Numbered from the stretch's first letter, positions 44,776-52,573 are shown. The stretch: 64,000 nucleotides of DNA from CAG-791 sp000431495 (GCA_052117605.1 JBQKIT010000008.1), one strand, 5' to 3'. Numbers and translations are program-made. Notes: a model not told the origin generated them from the sequence alone.

Positions 44776-44802
44776 AACAGATTCCTCCTTCCCGCCAGTG
44801 TC

Positions 44803-44831
44803 AGTTTACTCCATTCAGTCAGATTTCGCAA
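44803..44831 (-). promoter_or_regulatory. Promoter of the DUF4143 ATPase gene
   Basis: On the minus strand TTGCGA (44826-44831), 17 bp, TAAACT (44803-44808). The first copy of the 23-bp repeat occupies the spacer, so a repeat-binding protein would block polymerase. Confidence 0.6.
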
Positions 44832-44918
44832 TTTCATTCAGTCAGATTTCCCGTTTCTATTCAGTCAGATTTTCGCTTTTCATTCAGTCGGATTTTATAT
44901 TTTTATTCAGTGTGATTT
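44813..44918. repeat. Five iteron-like direct repeats, 23-bp period
   Basis: ATTCAGTCAGATTT starts at 44813, 44836 and 44859 without change, ATTCAGTCGGATTT at 44882 and ATTCAGTGTGATTT at 44905. The step is exactly 23 bp each time. The intervening 9 bp are T-rich but different. The array covers the -35/-10 region and about 90 bp upstream of the DUF4143 gene. Confidence 0.95.
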
Positions 44919-44974
44919 TTATCATGTGCTCCGTCCCTGCAAAACAACCCGACTTACACTGCCTCACTCACAAC

Positions 44975-45015
44975 AAAAACACAGTCTCCGAACCATAACG
45001 GTCCAGAGACTGTGT
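44975..45015 (-). terminator. Distal terminator downstream of metQ
   Basis: Ten-base stem ACACAGTCTC/GAGACTGTGT with inner GGACC/GGTTC pairing, followed by TTTTTGTT on the minus strand. It insulates the DUF4143 promoter. Confidence 0.8.
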
Positions 45016-45134
45016 GACGAACATAAATACTCTGCTCTGTGTGTTCCAGTTAATGAAATGTCACTGCCATGGAGAACATCTCTGCATGACGTTCCTCCAC
45101 CAGCTTCTTCGGCCATAGCTGCTTCCCCCGGGAA

Positions 45135-45175
45135 ATAAAAAAAAACCGCAGACCATAAATATATGGTCCGCGGCT
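45135..45175 (-). terminator. Strong terminator of metNIQ
   Basis: CCGCAGACCATA pairs with TATGGTCCGCGG apart from one mismatch, and nine U residues follow on the minus strand. It lies about 115 bp after the metQ stop. Confidence 0.92.
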
Positions 45176-45188
45176 TCATTGCCACCTG

Positions 45189-45216
45189 TTTATACTTTAC
45201 TGCTTTGATGTGTCAA
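45189..45216 (-). promoter_or_regulatory. Promoter-like element just upstream of the terminator
   Basis: On the minus strand TTGACA (45211-45216), 16 bp, TATAAA (45189-45194). Transcription would start only a few bases before the terminator stem at 45173. Confidence 0.5.
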
Positions 45217-45291
45217 ACATGTATTATATTAGATTTTTGAAAAAGCAATGTCAAGCTTTTTGTATACAATAATACCTTTTGGCAGTTCAGA

Positions 45292-46200
45292 TTACTCTCC
45301 ATCGTAAGGAACAACCGCTCCCTGGTAGGTGTCCTTGATGTACTTGACAGCAGTCTCAGAGTGAAGTGCATCGGTCAGAGCCTTGATCTTCGCAGAAGAC
45401 TCATTGCCTTCCTTGACTGCAATGACGTTGACATACTGCTGAATGGCATCACCTTCTGCAGACTCGGTTGCAAGAGCATCCGTTGCTACGTTCAGGCCTG
45501 CCTCCAGGGCATAGTTTCCGTTGATGACACCGAATGCAACGCTGGGAAGCTGCTTCGGAACCTGGGCAGCCTCAACCTCAATCAGCTCCAGGTTGTGAGG
45601 ATTCTCTGCCACATCGTTAACCGTTGCGGTAACGCCGACACCGTCATTAAGCTTGATCAGGCCTTCCTGCTGCAGAAGAAGCAGAGCTCTTGCCTCATTG
45701 GTGGTGTCGTTCGGGATTGCAATTGCATCACCGTCTGCAATATCATCGAGGCTTGTCTTGGTTCCGCCGTAGATGCCGAAGGGCTCGTAGTGGATCTTTC
45801 CGTTGTCTGCAATGGCAAGATGTGTGCCGTTCTCCTCATTGAAGGAATTCAGGTAATTCACATGCTGGAAGTAGTTGGCATCAAACTCATCAGACTCAAC
45901 AACGTTGTTCGGCTGAACATAATCCTCGAATACCGTAACCTCGAGATCATAGCCTTCCTCTGCCAGAAGATCCTTAACCGCTGCAAGAATCTCGGAGTGA
46001 GGGGTCTGGGAAGCTGCTACCTTGATGACATTGTCACCATCTGCCGGTGCTGCTTCGGTCGTTGCTTCCTCTGTGGTTGCTGCTGCCTCGGTTGCTGCAG
46101 TATCCGCTGTCTTGGTATCAGCGGAAGAGCTGCCGCAGCCTGCCAGAATGCCAGCTGCAAGGGTGGATGCTGCAAGAACTGCAATAACTCTGTTTTTCAT
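45292..46200 (-). CDS. metQ: Methionine ABC transporter substrate-binding lipoprotein
   Basis: 302 residues from MKNRVIAVLAAS, chosen for AGAGGAG upstream. Lipoprotein signal with lipobox LAGC at about 21, an Ala/Thr/Glu linker, then the NlpA/MetQ domain: VIKVAASQTPHSEILAAVKD, EFDANYFQHVNYLNSFN, PFGIYGGTKTSLDDIADGD, AIPNDTTNEARALLLLQ and the end block TYQGAVVPYDGE. It captures L-methionine, or its D form or sulfoxide, outside the cell. Last gene of metN-metI-metQ, with a 122-bp gap to metI. Confidence 0.95.
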   Translation of the reverse strand: MKNRVIAVLAASTLAAGILAGCGSSSADTKTADTAATEAAATTEEATTEAAPADGDNVIKVAASQTPHSEILAAVKDLLAEEGYDLEVTVFEDYVQPNNVVESDEFDANYFQHVNYLNSFNEENGTHLAIADNGKIHYEPFGIYGGTKTSLDDIADGDAIAIPNDTTNEARALLLLQQEGLIKLNDGVGVTATVNDVAENPHNLELIEVEAAQVPKQLPSVAFGVINGNYALEAGLNVATDALATESAEGDAIQQYVNVIAVKEGNESSAKIKALTDALHSETAVKYIKDTYQGAVVPYDGE

Positions 46201-46322
46201 AATTCTCCTCTTTTCTGCGCTACCTGCGCCTGCGGGGAAGTTCCCCATAATGTTTACGGCTGTTCACAGCCAGTTTCTATTACAACGGCAGCGAGAGACC
46301 CTGCCGGAGTAAACGAAAAGAA

Positions 46323-46982
46323 TCAAACGTGTCTCTTGTCAAGACGAACCGAAATCACGGTTCCGATGAACTGGAAAATCTGTACCAGCGCAATCAGAAG
46401 AATGACGGTTACCAACAGGATGTTGGCCTGATACCGATAATATCCGTAGCGGATTGCGATATCTCCCAGTCCGCCGCCTCCGACGGTTCCAGCCATTGCG
46501 GAATATCCAAGGATCGTTCCGATCGTGATGGTTGCTCCCGAAATCAGGGAAACACGGGCTTCGCCGAGAAGAACCTTCCATACGATCTGGAGATTATTGG
46601 CTCCCATCGACTGGGCCGCCTCGATCACGCCCTTGTCCACCTCATTCAGCGAGGACTCCACCATTCTCGCAATCAGCGGGGAAGCAGAGATCACAAGCGG
46701 AACAATGGTTGCCGTAGATCCATAGGTCTTTCCGACAATGATCATCGTCAGCGGAAGAACCAGAATCAGCATGATCAGGAACGGAATGGAACGCATGATG
46801 TTCGTAACGACATCCAGAATCCGATAGATTATATTGTTGGGACGAAGGCCGTCCTTTCCGGTTACCGTAAGGGCGATTCCCCACGGAAGTCCGATCACAT
46901 AACCGAACAGAGTCGAAACAATGGTCATGTAGAGAGTATCCCGGATACCCTCGAGAATCATCTGAATTTCCTGTGCACTCAT
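46323..46982 (-). CDS. metI: Methionine ABC transporter permease
   Basis: 219 residues with five helices and the binding-protein-dependent permease motif with EAAQSMGANNLQIVWKVLL (EAA loop). IRDTLYMTIVSTLFGYVIGL at the start and YGYYRYQANILLVTVILL at the end match MetI. Its ATG overlaps the metN stop (ATGA), so the two are coupled. Confidence 0.95.
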   Translation of the reverse strand: MSAQEIQMILEGIRDTLYMTIVSTLFGYVIGLPWGIALTVTGKDGLRPNNIIYRILDVVTNIMRSIPFLIMLILVLPLTMIIVGKTYGSTATIVPLVISASPLIARMVESSLNEVDKGVIEAAQSMGANNLQIVWKVLLGEARVSLISGATITIGTILGYSAMAGTVGGGGLGDIAIRYGYYRYQANILLVTVILLIALVQIFQFIGTVISVRLDKRHV

Positions 46983-48061
46983 CTTGCGTCGCCTCCTGTT
47001 CTGTCTGCAGTCAGCTCTTCCACCGCAAGACCTCTTTCCTTTAAATATGCAATCTGACGATCCGCCGCCTCCGGATCATTGGTAAGACCGAGGATCATCT
47101 CTCCTCTTGCAACGCCGCTGACATCCTTCGTGTCCGCCTTCAGGATGTTCACCGGACTCCCGGTCTCCAGAATCATATTGGCAATCACCGGCTCATAGGA
47201 AGAATTCTTTGTGAAAACAATACGCACTCTTCTGCTCTCGTGGAGCTCTGAGACCATTCCGGAGTGGAGTTCTTCTCTCTTCTCCTCCTGCTCTCTCTCC
47301 CACTCATCGGGATCCTTGCCCTCGATGATAAGCTGTCGGGCAGCTCTGGACTTCGGATGTGTGAAAATATCCTCCACAAGACCGTTTTCTACAATTTCAC
47401 CATTCTCCACAATCGCAACGTGCCGACAAATTTCACGAACCACCGACATCTGATGTGTGATGATGACAATGGTGATTCCGGTTTCTTCATTGATCTTGCG
47501 AAGAAGCTGCAGAATCGACTGCGTCGTCTGCGGATCGAGTGCACTCGTTGCCTCGTCGCACAGAAGAATCTTCGGATCACTGGCAAGTGCTCTTGCTATG
47601 GCAACCCTCTGCTTCTGTCCTCCGGAAAGCTGTGCCGGATAGGCATTTGCCTTTTCGGAAAGTCCGACAATTGCCAGAAGCTTCTCCGCCTTCTCGCGGA
47701 TTTCCTGCTTCGAGAGCTTGCTCTTCTGAAGTGTGAGCGGGAAGGAAATGTTATCAATGACCGTTCTCTGCATCAGAAGATTGAAGCCCTGGAAAATCAT
47801 GCTGATGCTCGCCCGCAGCTTGCGAAGCTCCTTCGGTGCCAGCTTTCCAAGCTCCTGTCCTTCTACGGTAACGGTTCCCTCTGTGGGAACCTCCAGGAAG
47901 TTCAGACACCGGACCAGTGTACTCTTTCCGGCCCCGGACATTCCGATGATTCCGTAAATATCCCCCGCTTCCACGGAGAAATTGATGTTCTTCAGGGCCT
48001 CTACCTTTGCATCCTTCGTAATAAAGGTCTTGGAGAGATCTTTTACCTCAATAATCGACAT
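46979..48061 (-). CDS. metN: Methionine ABC transporter ATP-binding protein
   Basis: 360 residues from MSIIEVKDLSKTF, chosen for GAGGGG eight bases upstream. ATPase with Walker A GMSGAGKSTLVR (about 40-48), signature LSGGQKQRVAIARAL, Walker B ILLCDEATSALDP and the H-loop IITHQMSVVREIC. The C-terminal NIL domain (RRVRIVFTKNSSYEPVIANM to the end) in MetN relatives binds methionine and inhibits transport when cells are replete. First structural gene; upstream lie a terminator, two promoters and a Met/Cys-rich short reading frame. Confidence 0.96.
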   Translation of the reverse strand: MSIIEVKDLSKTFITKDAKVEALKNINFSVEAGDIYGIIGMSGAGKSTLVRCLNFLEVPTEGTVTVEGQELGKLAPKELRKLRASISMIFQGFNLLMQRTVIDNISFPLTLQKSKLSKQEIREKAEKLLAIVGLSEKANAYPAQLSGGQKQRVAIARALASDPKILLCDEATSALDPQTTQSILQLLRKINEETGITIVIITHQMSVVREICRHVAIVENGEIVENGLVEDIFTHPKSRAARQLIIEGKDPDEWEREQEEKREELHSGMVSELHESRRVRIVFTKNSSYEPVIANMILETGSPVNILKADTKDVSGVARGEMILGLTNDPEAADRQIAYLKERGLAVEELTADRTGGDAR

Positions 48062-48100
48062 GATCGTTCCCCTCATACGTAAACTTGCTGATTGAAAATG

Positions 48101-48130
48101 AAAAAAGCGGATGCACTGCGTGCACCCGCC
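48101..48130 (-). terminator. Terminator between the Met/Cys leader frame and metN
   Basis: GCGG-TGCA/TGCA-CCGC stem (48107-48129, one mismatch) with loop CGCAG, then TTTTTTCATTTT on the minus strand, about 40 bp before the metN start. Placed as an attenuator would be. Confidence 0.8.
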
Positions 48131-48132
48131 CC

Positions 48133-48160
48133 ATTATACCTGTCCATTCCGATCTGTCAA
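48133..48160 (-). promoter_or_regulatory. Candidate proximal promoter of metNIQ (P2)
   Basis: On the minus strand TTGACA (48155-48160), 16 bp, TATAAT (48133-48138). Both boxes are perfect. Start of transcription would fall inside the terminator stem, so RNA from P2 would carry only a truncated hairpin. Confidence 0.6.
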
Positions 48161-48186
48161 AGAAAAATCAGGTGAGAAGATGCACA

Positions 48187-48276
48187 CTAACAAACCCCAT
48201 TGGTCATGCACATGACCATGGAGCAGCACATCATTCGCATCATAGCTGTGAAGTTTCCGGATGTGCCGATCTGCAT
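48187..48276 (-). CDS. Met/Cys-rich leader peptide upstream of metNIQ
   Basis: 29 codons from ATG to TAG. CAGGGAG lies about eight bases upstream of the ATG. The peptide has Met at positions 1, 12, 13, 15, 16, 20, 22 and 24 and Cys at 17, 18, 23 and 29; residues 12-24 read MMRMMCCSMVMCM. Ten of these thirteen residues contain sulfur. The same codons form an RNA stem (CCATGGTCATG with CATGACC-ATGG, 48197-48221). Promoter P1 lies about 100 bp upstream, a terminator about 57 bp downstream, then metN. This is the layout of amino-acid-sensing transcription attenuation. An independent small metal-binding protein is the alternative. Confidence 0.7.
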   Translation of the reverse strand: MQIGTSGNFTAMMRMMCCSMVMCMTNGVC

Positions 48277-48381
48277 CTTGCGTTCTCCCTGTCTCTTTGT
48301 AACCGTAATTCTTAATGATGATTTCTGAGCTGTGGTTCCGATATTGGTTCTTCCGTGGTATTTCCTACGTGTTTAGTCGGA

Positions 48382-48410
48382 ATAATACACTTCCCTGAAG
48401 AGCCTGTCAA
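48382..48410 (-). promoter_or_regulatory. Distal promoter of the metNIQ leader (P1)
   Basis: On the minus strand TTGACA (48405-48410), 17 bp, TATTAT (48382-48387). A CAGCCTGA/TCAGGCT-type stem overlaps the -35 box. Confidence 0.75.
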
Positions 48411-48463
48411 CCCTCAGGCTGAAAAAATATTTTCGCCGGTCTGTCGGATGGTTCGTCCGGTGG

Positions 48464-49774
48464 TTATCTCTCGCACTTCCAGAAGAAAGCGCTGTACGCA
48501 GGAAGAAGGCTTCCTCCGCCGAAATCATGCATTTCTCCGGTGATCAGATCCACCGCCTGCCCGCAGCCCGCGTCAAAATGAGCCGTATAGTCCGTGCCGT
48601 CCGCATTGATTGCAACCAAAACCCGCTCGTGCTCGCTCTTCCTCTCGAAGATGCACTGACGGTTTGTCAGCACAACACTCCGGAAGTCCCCATAGCAGAG
48701 TGCCTCCGATGCTTTCTTCGCTTCGGCAAGCTTTGCGATCCATTCCGTCAGATCGTTCCACTCCGGCAGCTCGATAGCAGGGCGAAGGCAGGGATCGCCG
48801 TCCTCCTTCCGTCCCTTTACCCCCCATTCACTTCCGTAGTAGACGCAGGGAATTCCCGGCATTCCGAACATCAGTGCATAGATGAGCGGCAGATGTGCGG
48901 GATTCGTCAGAACAGAGGCAACTCTTGTGATATCATGGTTGTCCACAAAGCTGAGTAGATGCATGCCGCGGTACAGGCACCAGGGATCCGACCCGAACTG
49001 ACGGATCAGGGAGTGATTGATCTCGAACAGATTCATACTGTTGAAGCTCGACCACAGGCCCTTGCAGCACTCATAATTGGTTGCACTGTTGCACATCTCC
49101 GGATTTACAATCTGCTTGTAGTCACCGCCAAGGATCTCTCCGATCAGATAAAAGTCCGGCTTCTTCTGATCCACATACCAGCGGAGTGCCTTCAGGAAAT
49201 TCCGGTTCAGCATATACGCGACATCCAGGCGAAGCCCGTCAATCCCGAACTCCTCTATCCACATCCCGACACTTTCCAGCAGATAGTTTTTCACATTCTC
49301 GTTGTCGAGATTCAGCTTCACAAGATCATAGTTGCCTTCCCAGCCCTCGTACCAAAGGCCATCGTTGTAGCCGTCATTTCCGTCAAAGTTCAGGTAAAAC
49401 CAATCCTTGTACGGGCTGTCCCATCTCTTCTGCAGAACATCCTGAAACGGCCCGAAGCCACGTCCCGCATGATTGAACACGCCGTCCAGAATAATCCGGA
49501 TCCCAGCCGCATGAAGGGCATCGCAAACTCTTTTGAAATCCTCATTGGTGCCAAGACGAACATCCACCTTACGGAAATCTCTTGTGTTGTATCCGTGTGT
49601 GTCCGATTCGAACAGCGGATTGAACAGAACAGCTGTCACACCAAGCTTCTCAAGATGCGGGATCCAGTCCAGCACCCGGAGAATCCGGTGCTCCGGTATT
49701 CCATCATTCTCAAAGGGTGCTCCGCACATCCCGAGCGGATAAATCTGATATACCATGCTTTCTTCAGCCCACAT
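48464..49774 (-). CDS. GH13 alpha-amylase family protein
   Basis: 436 residues, cytosolic (no signal peptide), single (beta/alpha)8 domain plus a short C-terminal beta domain. Conserved GH13 regions: DGVFNHAG (97-104), GLRLDVAY with nucleophile Asp184, LIGEILGG with acid/base Glu213, and FVDNHD with Asp278. No N-terminal neopullulanase domain. It hydrolyses or transfers short maltodextrins, probably intracellular oligosaccharides; exact specificity is not evident. Single gene between the met leader and a DnaA-box region. Confidence 0.9.
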   Translation of the reverse strand: MWAEESMVYQIYPLGMCGAPFENDGIPEHRILRVLDWIPHLEKLGVTAVLFNPLFESDTHGYNTRDFRKVDVRLGTNEDFKRVCDALHAAGIRIILDGVFNHAGRGFGPFQDVLQKRWDSPYKDWFYLNFDGNDGYNDGLWYEGWEGNYDLVKLNLDNENVKNYLLESVGMWIEEFGIDGLRLDVAYMLNRNFLKALRWYVDQKKPDFYLIGEILGGDYKQIVNPEMCNSATNYECCKGLWSSFNSMNLFEINHSLIRQFGSDPWCLYRGMHLLSFVDNHDITRVASVLTNPAHLPLIYALMFGMPGIPCVYYGSEWGVKGRKEDGDPCLRPAIELPEWNDLTEWIAKLAEAKKASEALCYGDFRSVVLTNRQCIFERKSEHERVLVAINADGTDYTAHFDAGCGQAVDLITGEMHDFGGGSLLPAYSAFFWKCER

Positions 49775-49897
49775 AGCTGCTCCTTTCCGTTGCCGGCAGT
49801 CATGCGCCGGCTTCCATACCGTTTTCAGCTTTCTCTTATCTGTCTATTTCCACATTTTGTCTTTATTGATTCACTCTTATTACGCGAATAATTCACA

Positions 49898-49918
49898 TAA
49901 TCCACAGAGTTATCCACA
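49898..49918 (+). promoter_or_regulatory. Two adjacent DnaA-box-like sites
   Basis: TTATCCACA at 49910-49918 is the perfect DnaA consensus and TAATCCACA at 49898-49906 differs by one base. They are 12 bp apart in the same orientation in AT-rich DNA between the GH13 and helicase genes. No dnaA, dnaN or recF lies nearby, so this is not obviously an origin. Confidence 0.45.
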
Positions 49919-50013
49919 TTTTGCAGCGTTTTTACCCGGTTTTACGTTTTTCTTACTATCATTCTATTGCCGTTATTTTCTGATATTATAAACAACTTTC
50001 CCTCATAAAATCG

Positions 50014-52494
50014 TCACAGCCATTCGTTCCAGAACTTCTCCGCCAGTCTTCCGACCTCTCTGCTGTCCGTAATCTGTGCATTCGACCACTCGGCCGGGAA
50101 CAGCCTTCTGCAGGCAGGCGTCAGAAAACGGTCATCGATCAGGACCACAATCCCGACATCCTCGCTCGTACGGATTACGCGTCCGGCCGCCTGCTGCACC
50201 TTGTTCATTCCCGGAAAACGGTACGCGTAGTCATAGCCGTTCTGCCCCTTTTCGTCAAAATACTGCTTCAGAAGCTCCCGCTCCGCACACACCTGCGGAA
50301 TTCCGGTCCCTACGATCATAACACCAATCAGCGAATCGTTCTTCAAATCGATTCCCTCGCTGAAAATTCCGCCCATCACGCAGAAGCCAAGAAGCGTCTG
50401 ATCATCGTAAATCTCGTCAAAGCGTCCAAGGAATTTCTCCCGCTCTTCTTCCTGCATGCCGCTCCTCTGCCGGAGCACCGTGCAGGTCTGTCCATAGCGA
50501 AGTGCAAAGCGATCCGCCACCTCGTTCAGAAACGAGTAGGATGGGAAGAAAATCATATAATTCCCGTTCCGCTGCGAGGTAACCTCCGCAATGCAGTCCG
50601 CCAGGCGATCAAACATCTCCGGCGTGCGATACTGATAACGGCTTGTCAGGTCCCTGACAAGATAAAGTCCGCGCTTCTCCGGATTAAAAACGGACCTCGC
50701 GTAGATTTCATAATCCTCCCCGGTCCCGCCGAGCAGATTCTTATAATAGGTGATCGGCAGCATGGTCGCAGAGAAAAGGATCGACGCCCGTCCCTTCTCC
50801 ATGCATTCCGCAAGATGCTTTCCCGGATCCACACAGAACAGCCGCACTCTGACGTCAGTCTGAGACCTTGCCGGCTTTTTCGAGGATCTGATTCCTCCGC
50901 TCCCGGCATTCCTTCCCCTCTCCGGCGTCTCGGCATAGCTTATATAGCGCTCATCCATGGAGGCGTAGATCGATGCAAAATGATCGATTTTGAAATAGAA
51001 TTCCAGAAGGCCTGTGCGAAGCTCCCTCTTCTGCTTCCGGTCCGGATCGCTTCCCGCCTTCCCGGACTGATCCGCAATCCGCTCTTCTCCGAGAATGGAG
51101 CTCAGCTCCGAATCCGCATCCAGCACAAGCCCTGCCAGACGATCCACATTCTCCAGAACCGTGCAGCCCTCTGTCTCCCGTCCGATTTCAAGCATCTGCC
51201 TGCTGATCCGCCCAAGCTTCGTATAAAGCTTCGGCCACAGCTTCCGGACGGCCCTTCGCATGGTCACGACCTCATCCCGGAAAAGGTCTGCACTGTACAT
51301 CTCCCGCCCGCGATCCACCAGATTGTGTGCCTCGTCGATCAGGAACAGATACTGTTCTCTCCTGCCGCTTCCGTCCGCAAAAAAACGCCGCAGATACGCA
51401 TGCGGATCAAACAGATAATTGTAATCTCCGATGACTGCATCTGCGAACAGACTCATATCCAGCGCCATTTCAAACGGGCAGACCTGGTACTCCTCCGCAT
51501 ACTTTGCTATTTTCTCGCGGGAAAAGCTCTCTTCCTTTGTAAGAAGCGCATGGATTGCCGCGTTGATCCGGTCAAAATGCCCTTTTGCCCGAAGACAGCT
51601 CTCCGGATTGCAGTCCGGCTTCTCCAGAACGCAGACCTTTTCCTTTGCTGTCAGCAGAACACTTTTCAGATGGAGACCCTTGTCACGCATCTGAGAGATT
51701 GCTGTTTCCGCAGCGGCTCCTGTCACCGTCTTCGCAGTCAGATAGAAAATCCGATCCGCCTTTTTCTCTCCAATCGCCTTGATGGCAGGAAAAAGGGTGG
51801 TAACCGTCTTCCCGGTTCCGGTCGGTGCCTCCAGAAAGAGCTTTCTTCCGTGTACAATTGTCCGGTAAACATTTGCCGCGAGCTCCCGCTGTCCCGCGCG
51901 GTAAGGAAACGGGAATTCCAGAACGCGGACGGACTCATCCCGCTTCTGCCTCCACTGTGCCTCAAAGCTCGCCCACGGATGATACTGCTCCATCAGCTCC
52001 CGGTACCAGGAAGCCAGCTCCTCCTGCGTATTCGTCTCATAGAACCTGCGGATTCCCTCTGTCTCCAGATTGCAGTACGTCATGCGGACACAGATTTTCT
52101 CCAGCTGATTCTGGCTCGCATAGAAATAAGCGTAGCATTTCGCCTGGGCAAGATGAACCGGATCGGGTGAAGAGATGCTGCGAAGCTGCCGGTAGGTTGT
52201 TTTGATTTCATCGATGGTCCAGAGACTCTCATCCTCCCCCGGATTGGTTCCCCGGTATATGCCGTCTGCCCGTCCCTGCACATGAACAGAGAGATCCTCA
52301 CCCGGGTACTCCCACACACCCTCAAGCGGAATCTCCGGATGATAATCTCCCTCTGCGGCATCCTGAAGCTTCCTGTGCATGCGGGAGCCCGCAAGCATGG
52401 CATTCTCGGATCCGCCTCCTGTTCGGTTGTCCAGATCGCCGCAGCGAAGTAGGAATTCCACCAGGCCGCGCACGGAAATTTCAATCACATTCAT
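50014..52494 (-). CDS. RecB-like nuclease fused to XPD/DinG-type helicase
   Basis: 826 residues. An N-terminal PD-(D/E)XK nuclease-like domain has RADGIY (Asp77), TIDEIKTT (Asp95, Lys98) and a downstream Gln/Tyr helix (HLAQAKCYAYFYA). A superfamily 2 XPD/DinG-like helicase follows: Q-like motif FPYRAGQRELA, Walker A APTGTGKT (223-230), an Fe-S cluster cysteine set (Cys288, Cys295, Cys300, Cys339), DEAH at 387-390, and C-terminal motifs FVMGGIFSEGIDLKND-like and QAAGRVIRTSEDVG. The ATG has no strong ribosome site. Probably DNA repair or processing of structured DNA. Single gene after the HPr-like gene terminator. Confidence 0.9.
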   Translation of the reverse strand: MNVIEISVRGLVEFLLRCGDLDNRTGGGSENAMLAGSRMHRKLQDAAEGDYHPEIPLEGVWEYPGEDLSVHVQGRADGIYRGTNPGEDESLWTIDEIKTTYRQLRSISSPDPVHLAQAKCYAYFYASQNQLEKICVRMTYCNLETEGIRRFYETNTQEELASWYRELMEQYHPWASFEAQWRQKRDESVRVLEFPFPYRAGQRELAANVYRTIVHGRKLFLEAPTGTGKTVTTLFPAIKAIGEKKADRIFYLTAKTVTGAAAETAISQMRDKGLHLKSVLLTAKEKVCVLEKPDCNPESCLRAKGHFDRINAAIHALLTKEESFSREKIAKYAEEYQVCPFEMALDMSLFADAVIGDYNYLFDPHAYLRRFFADGSGRREQYLFLIDEAHNLVDRGREMYSADLFRDEVVTMRRAVRKLWPKLYTKLGRISRQMLEIGRETEGCTVLENVDRLAGLVLDADSELSSILGEERIADQSGKAGSDPDRKQKRELRTGLLEFYFKIDHFASIYASMDERYISYAETPERGRNAGSGGIRSSKKPARSQTDVRVRLFCVDPGKHLAECMEKGRASILFSATMLPITYYKNLLGGTGEDYEIYARSVFNPEKRGLYLVRDLTSRYQYRTPEMFDRLADCIAEVTSQRNGNYMIFFPSYSFLNEVADRFALRYGQTCTVLRQRSGMQEEEREKFLGRFDEIYDDQTLLGFCVMGGIFSEGIDLKNDSLIGVMIVGTGIPQVCAERELLKQYFDEKGQNGYDYAYRFPGMNKVQQAAGRVIRTSEDVGIVVLIDDRFLTPACRRLFPAEWSNAQITDSREVGRLAEKFWNEWL

Positions 52495-52529
52495 ACGGCC
52501 ATTTTACCACAGGGTTCCTTTCACCATAC

Positions 52530-52573
52530 AAAAAGAGGCAGAGGAAAATCCCGTTGGATTTCCTCTGCCTCTT
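52530..52573 (-). terminator. Terminator of the HPr-like gene
   Basis: AAGAGGCAGAGGAAA pairs with TTTCCTCTGCCTCTT, followed by TTTTTG on the minus strand. Confidence 0.9.

Larger units (their letters stand above)
44919..45291. other. Intergenic region between metQ and the DUF4143 array
   Basis: About 370 bp without a convincing gene. On the minus strand the order is: a near-consensus promoter (45189-45216), a very strong terminator (45135-45175), about 120 bp of unique sequence, and a second terminator (44975-45015). An open frame of about 70 codons crosses both hairpins, and a 51-codon part starting at 45119 has a GGGGGAAG ribosome-site-like stretch, but its protein resembles nothing I know. 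A small RNA is possible. Confidence 0.4.

Noticed and set aside
44813..44918. CRISPR array or plasmid replication origin (iterons)
   Set aside because: The spacers are only 9 bp, too short for CRISPR, and there is no rep or partition gene. A promoter operator array fits better.
44964..45185. A 73-codon protein across the two terminators after metQ
   Set aside because: Its first part encodes the terminator stem and U-tract and its last part the second terminator; no family resemblance. Kept only as a possible small-RNA region.
48131..48375. SAM riboswitch or methionine T-box before metNIQ
   Set aside because: No S-box core elements and no T-box sequence (AGGGUGGNACCGCG) could be found; the Met/Cys leader frame explains the region better.
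49860..49930. Chromosomal replication origin
   Set aside because: Two DnaA boxes only; no dnaA, dnaN, rpmH or gyrase genes and no AT-rich unwinding element with box clusters.
50014..52494. Cas4 or a CRISPR-associated helicase-nuclease
   Set aside because: The nuclease part is Cas4/RecB-like only in its active-site pattern, the iron-sulfur cysteines belong to the helicase half, and there is no CRISPR locus in the window.
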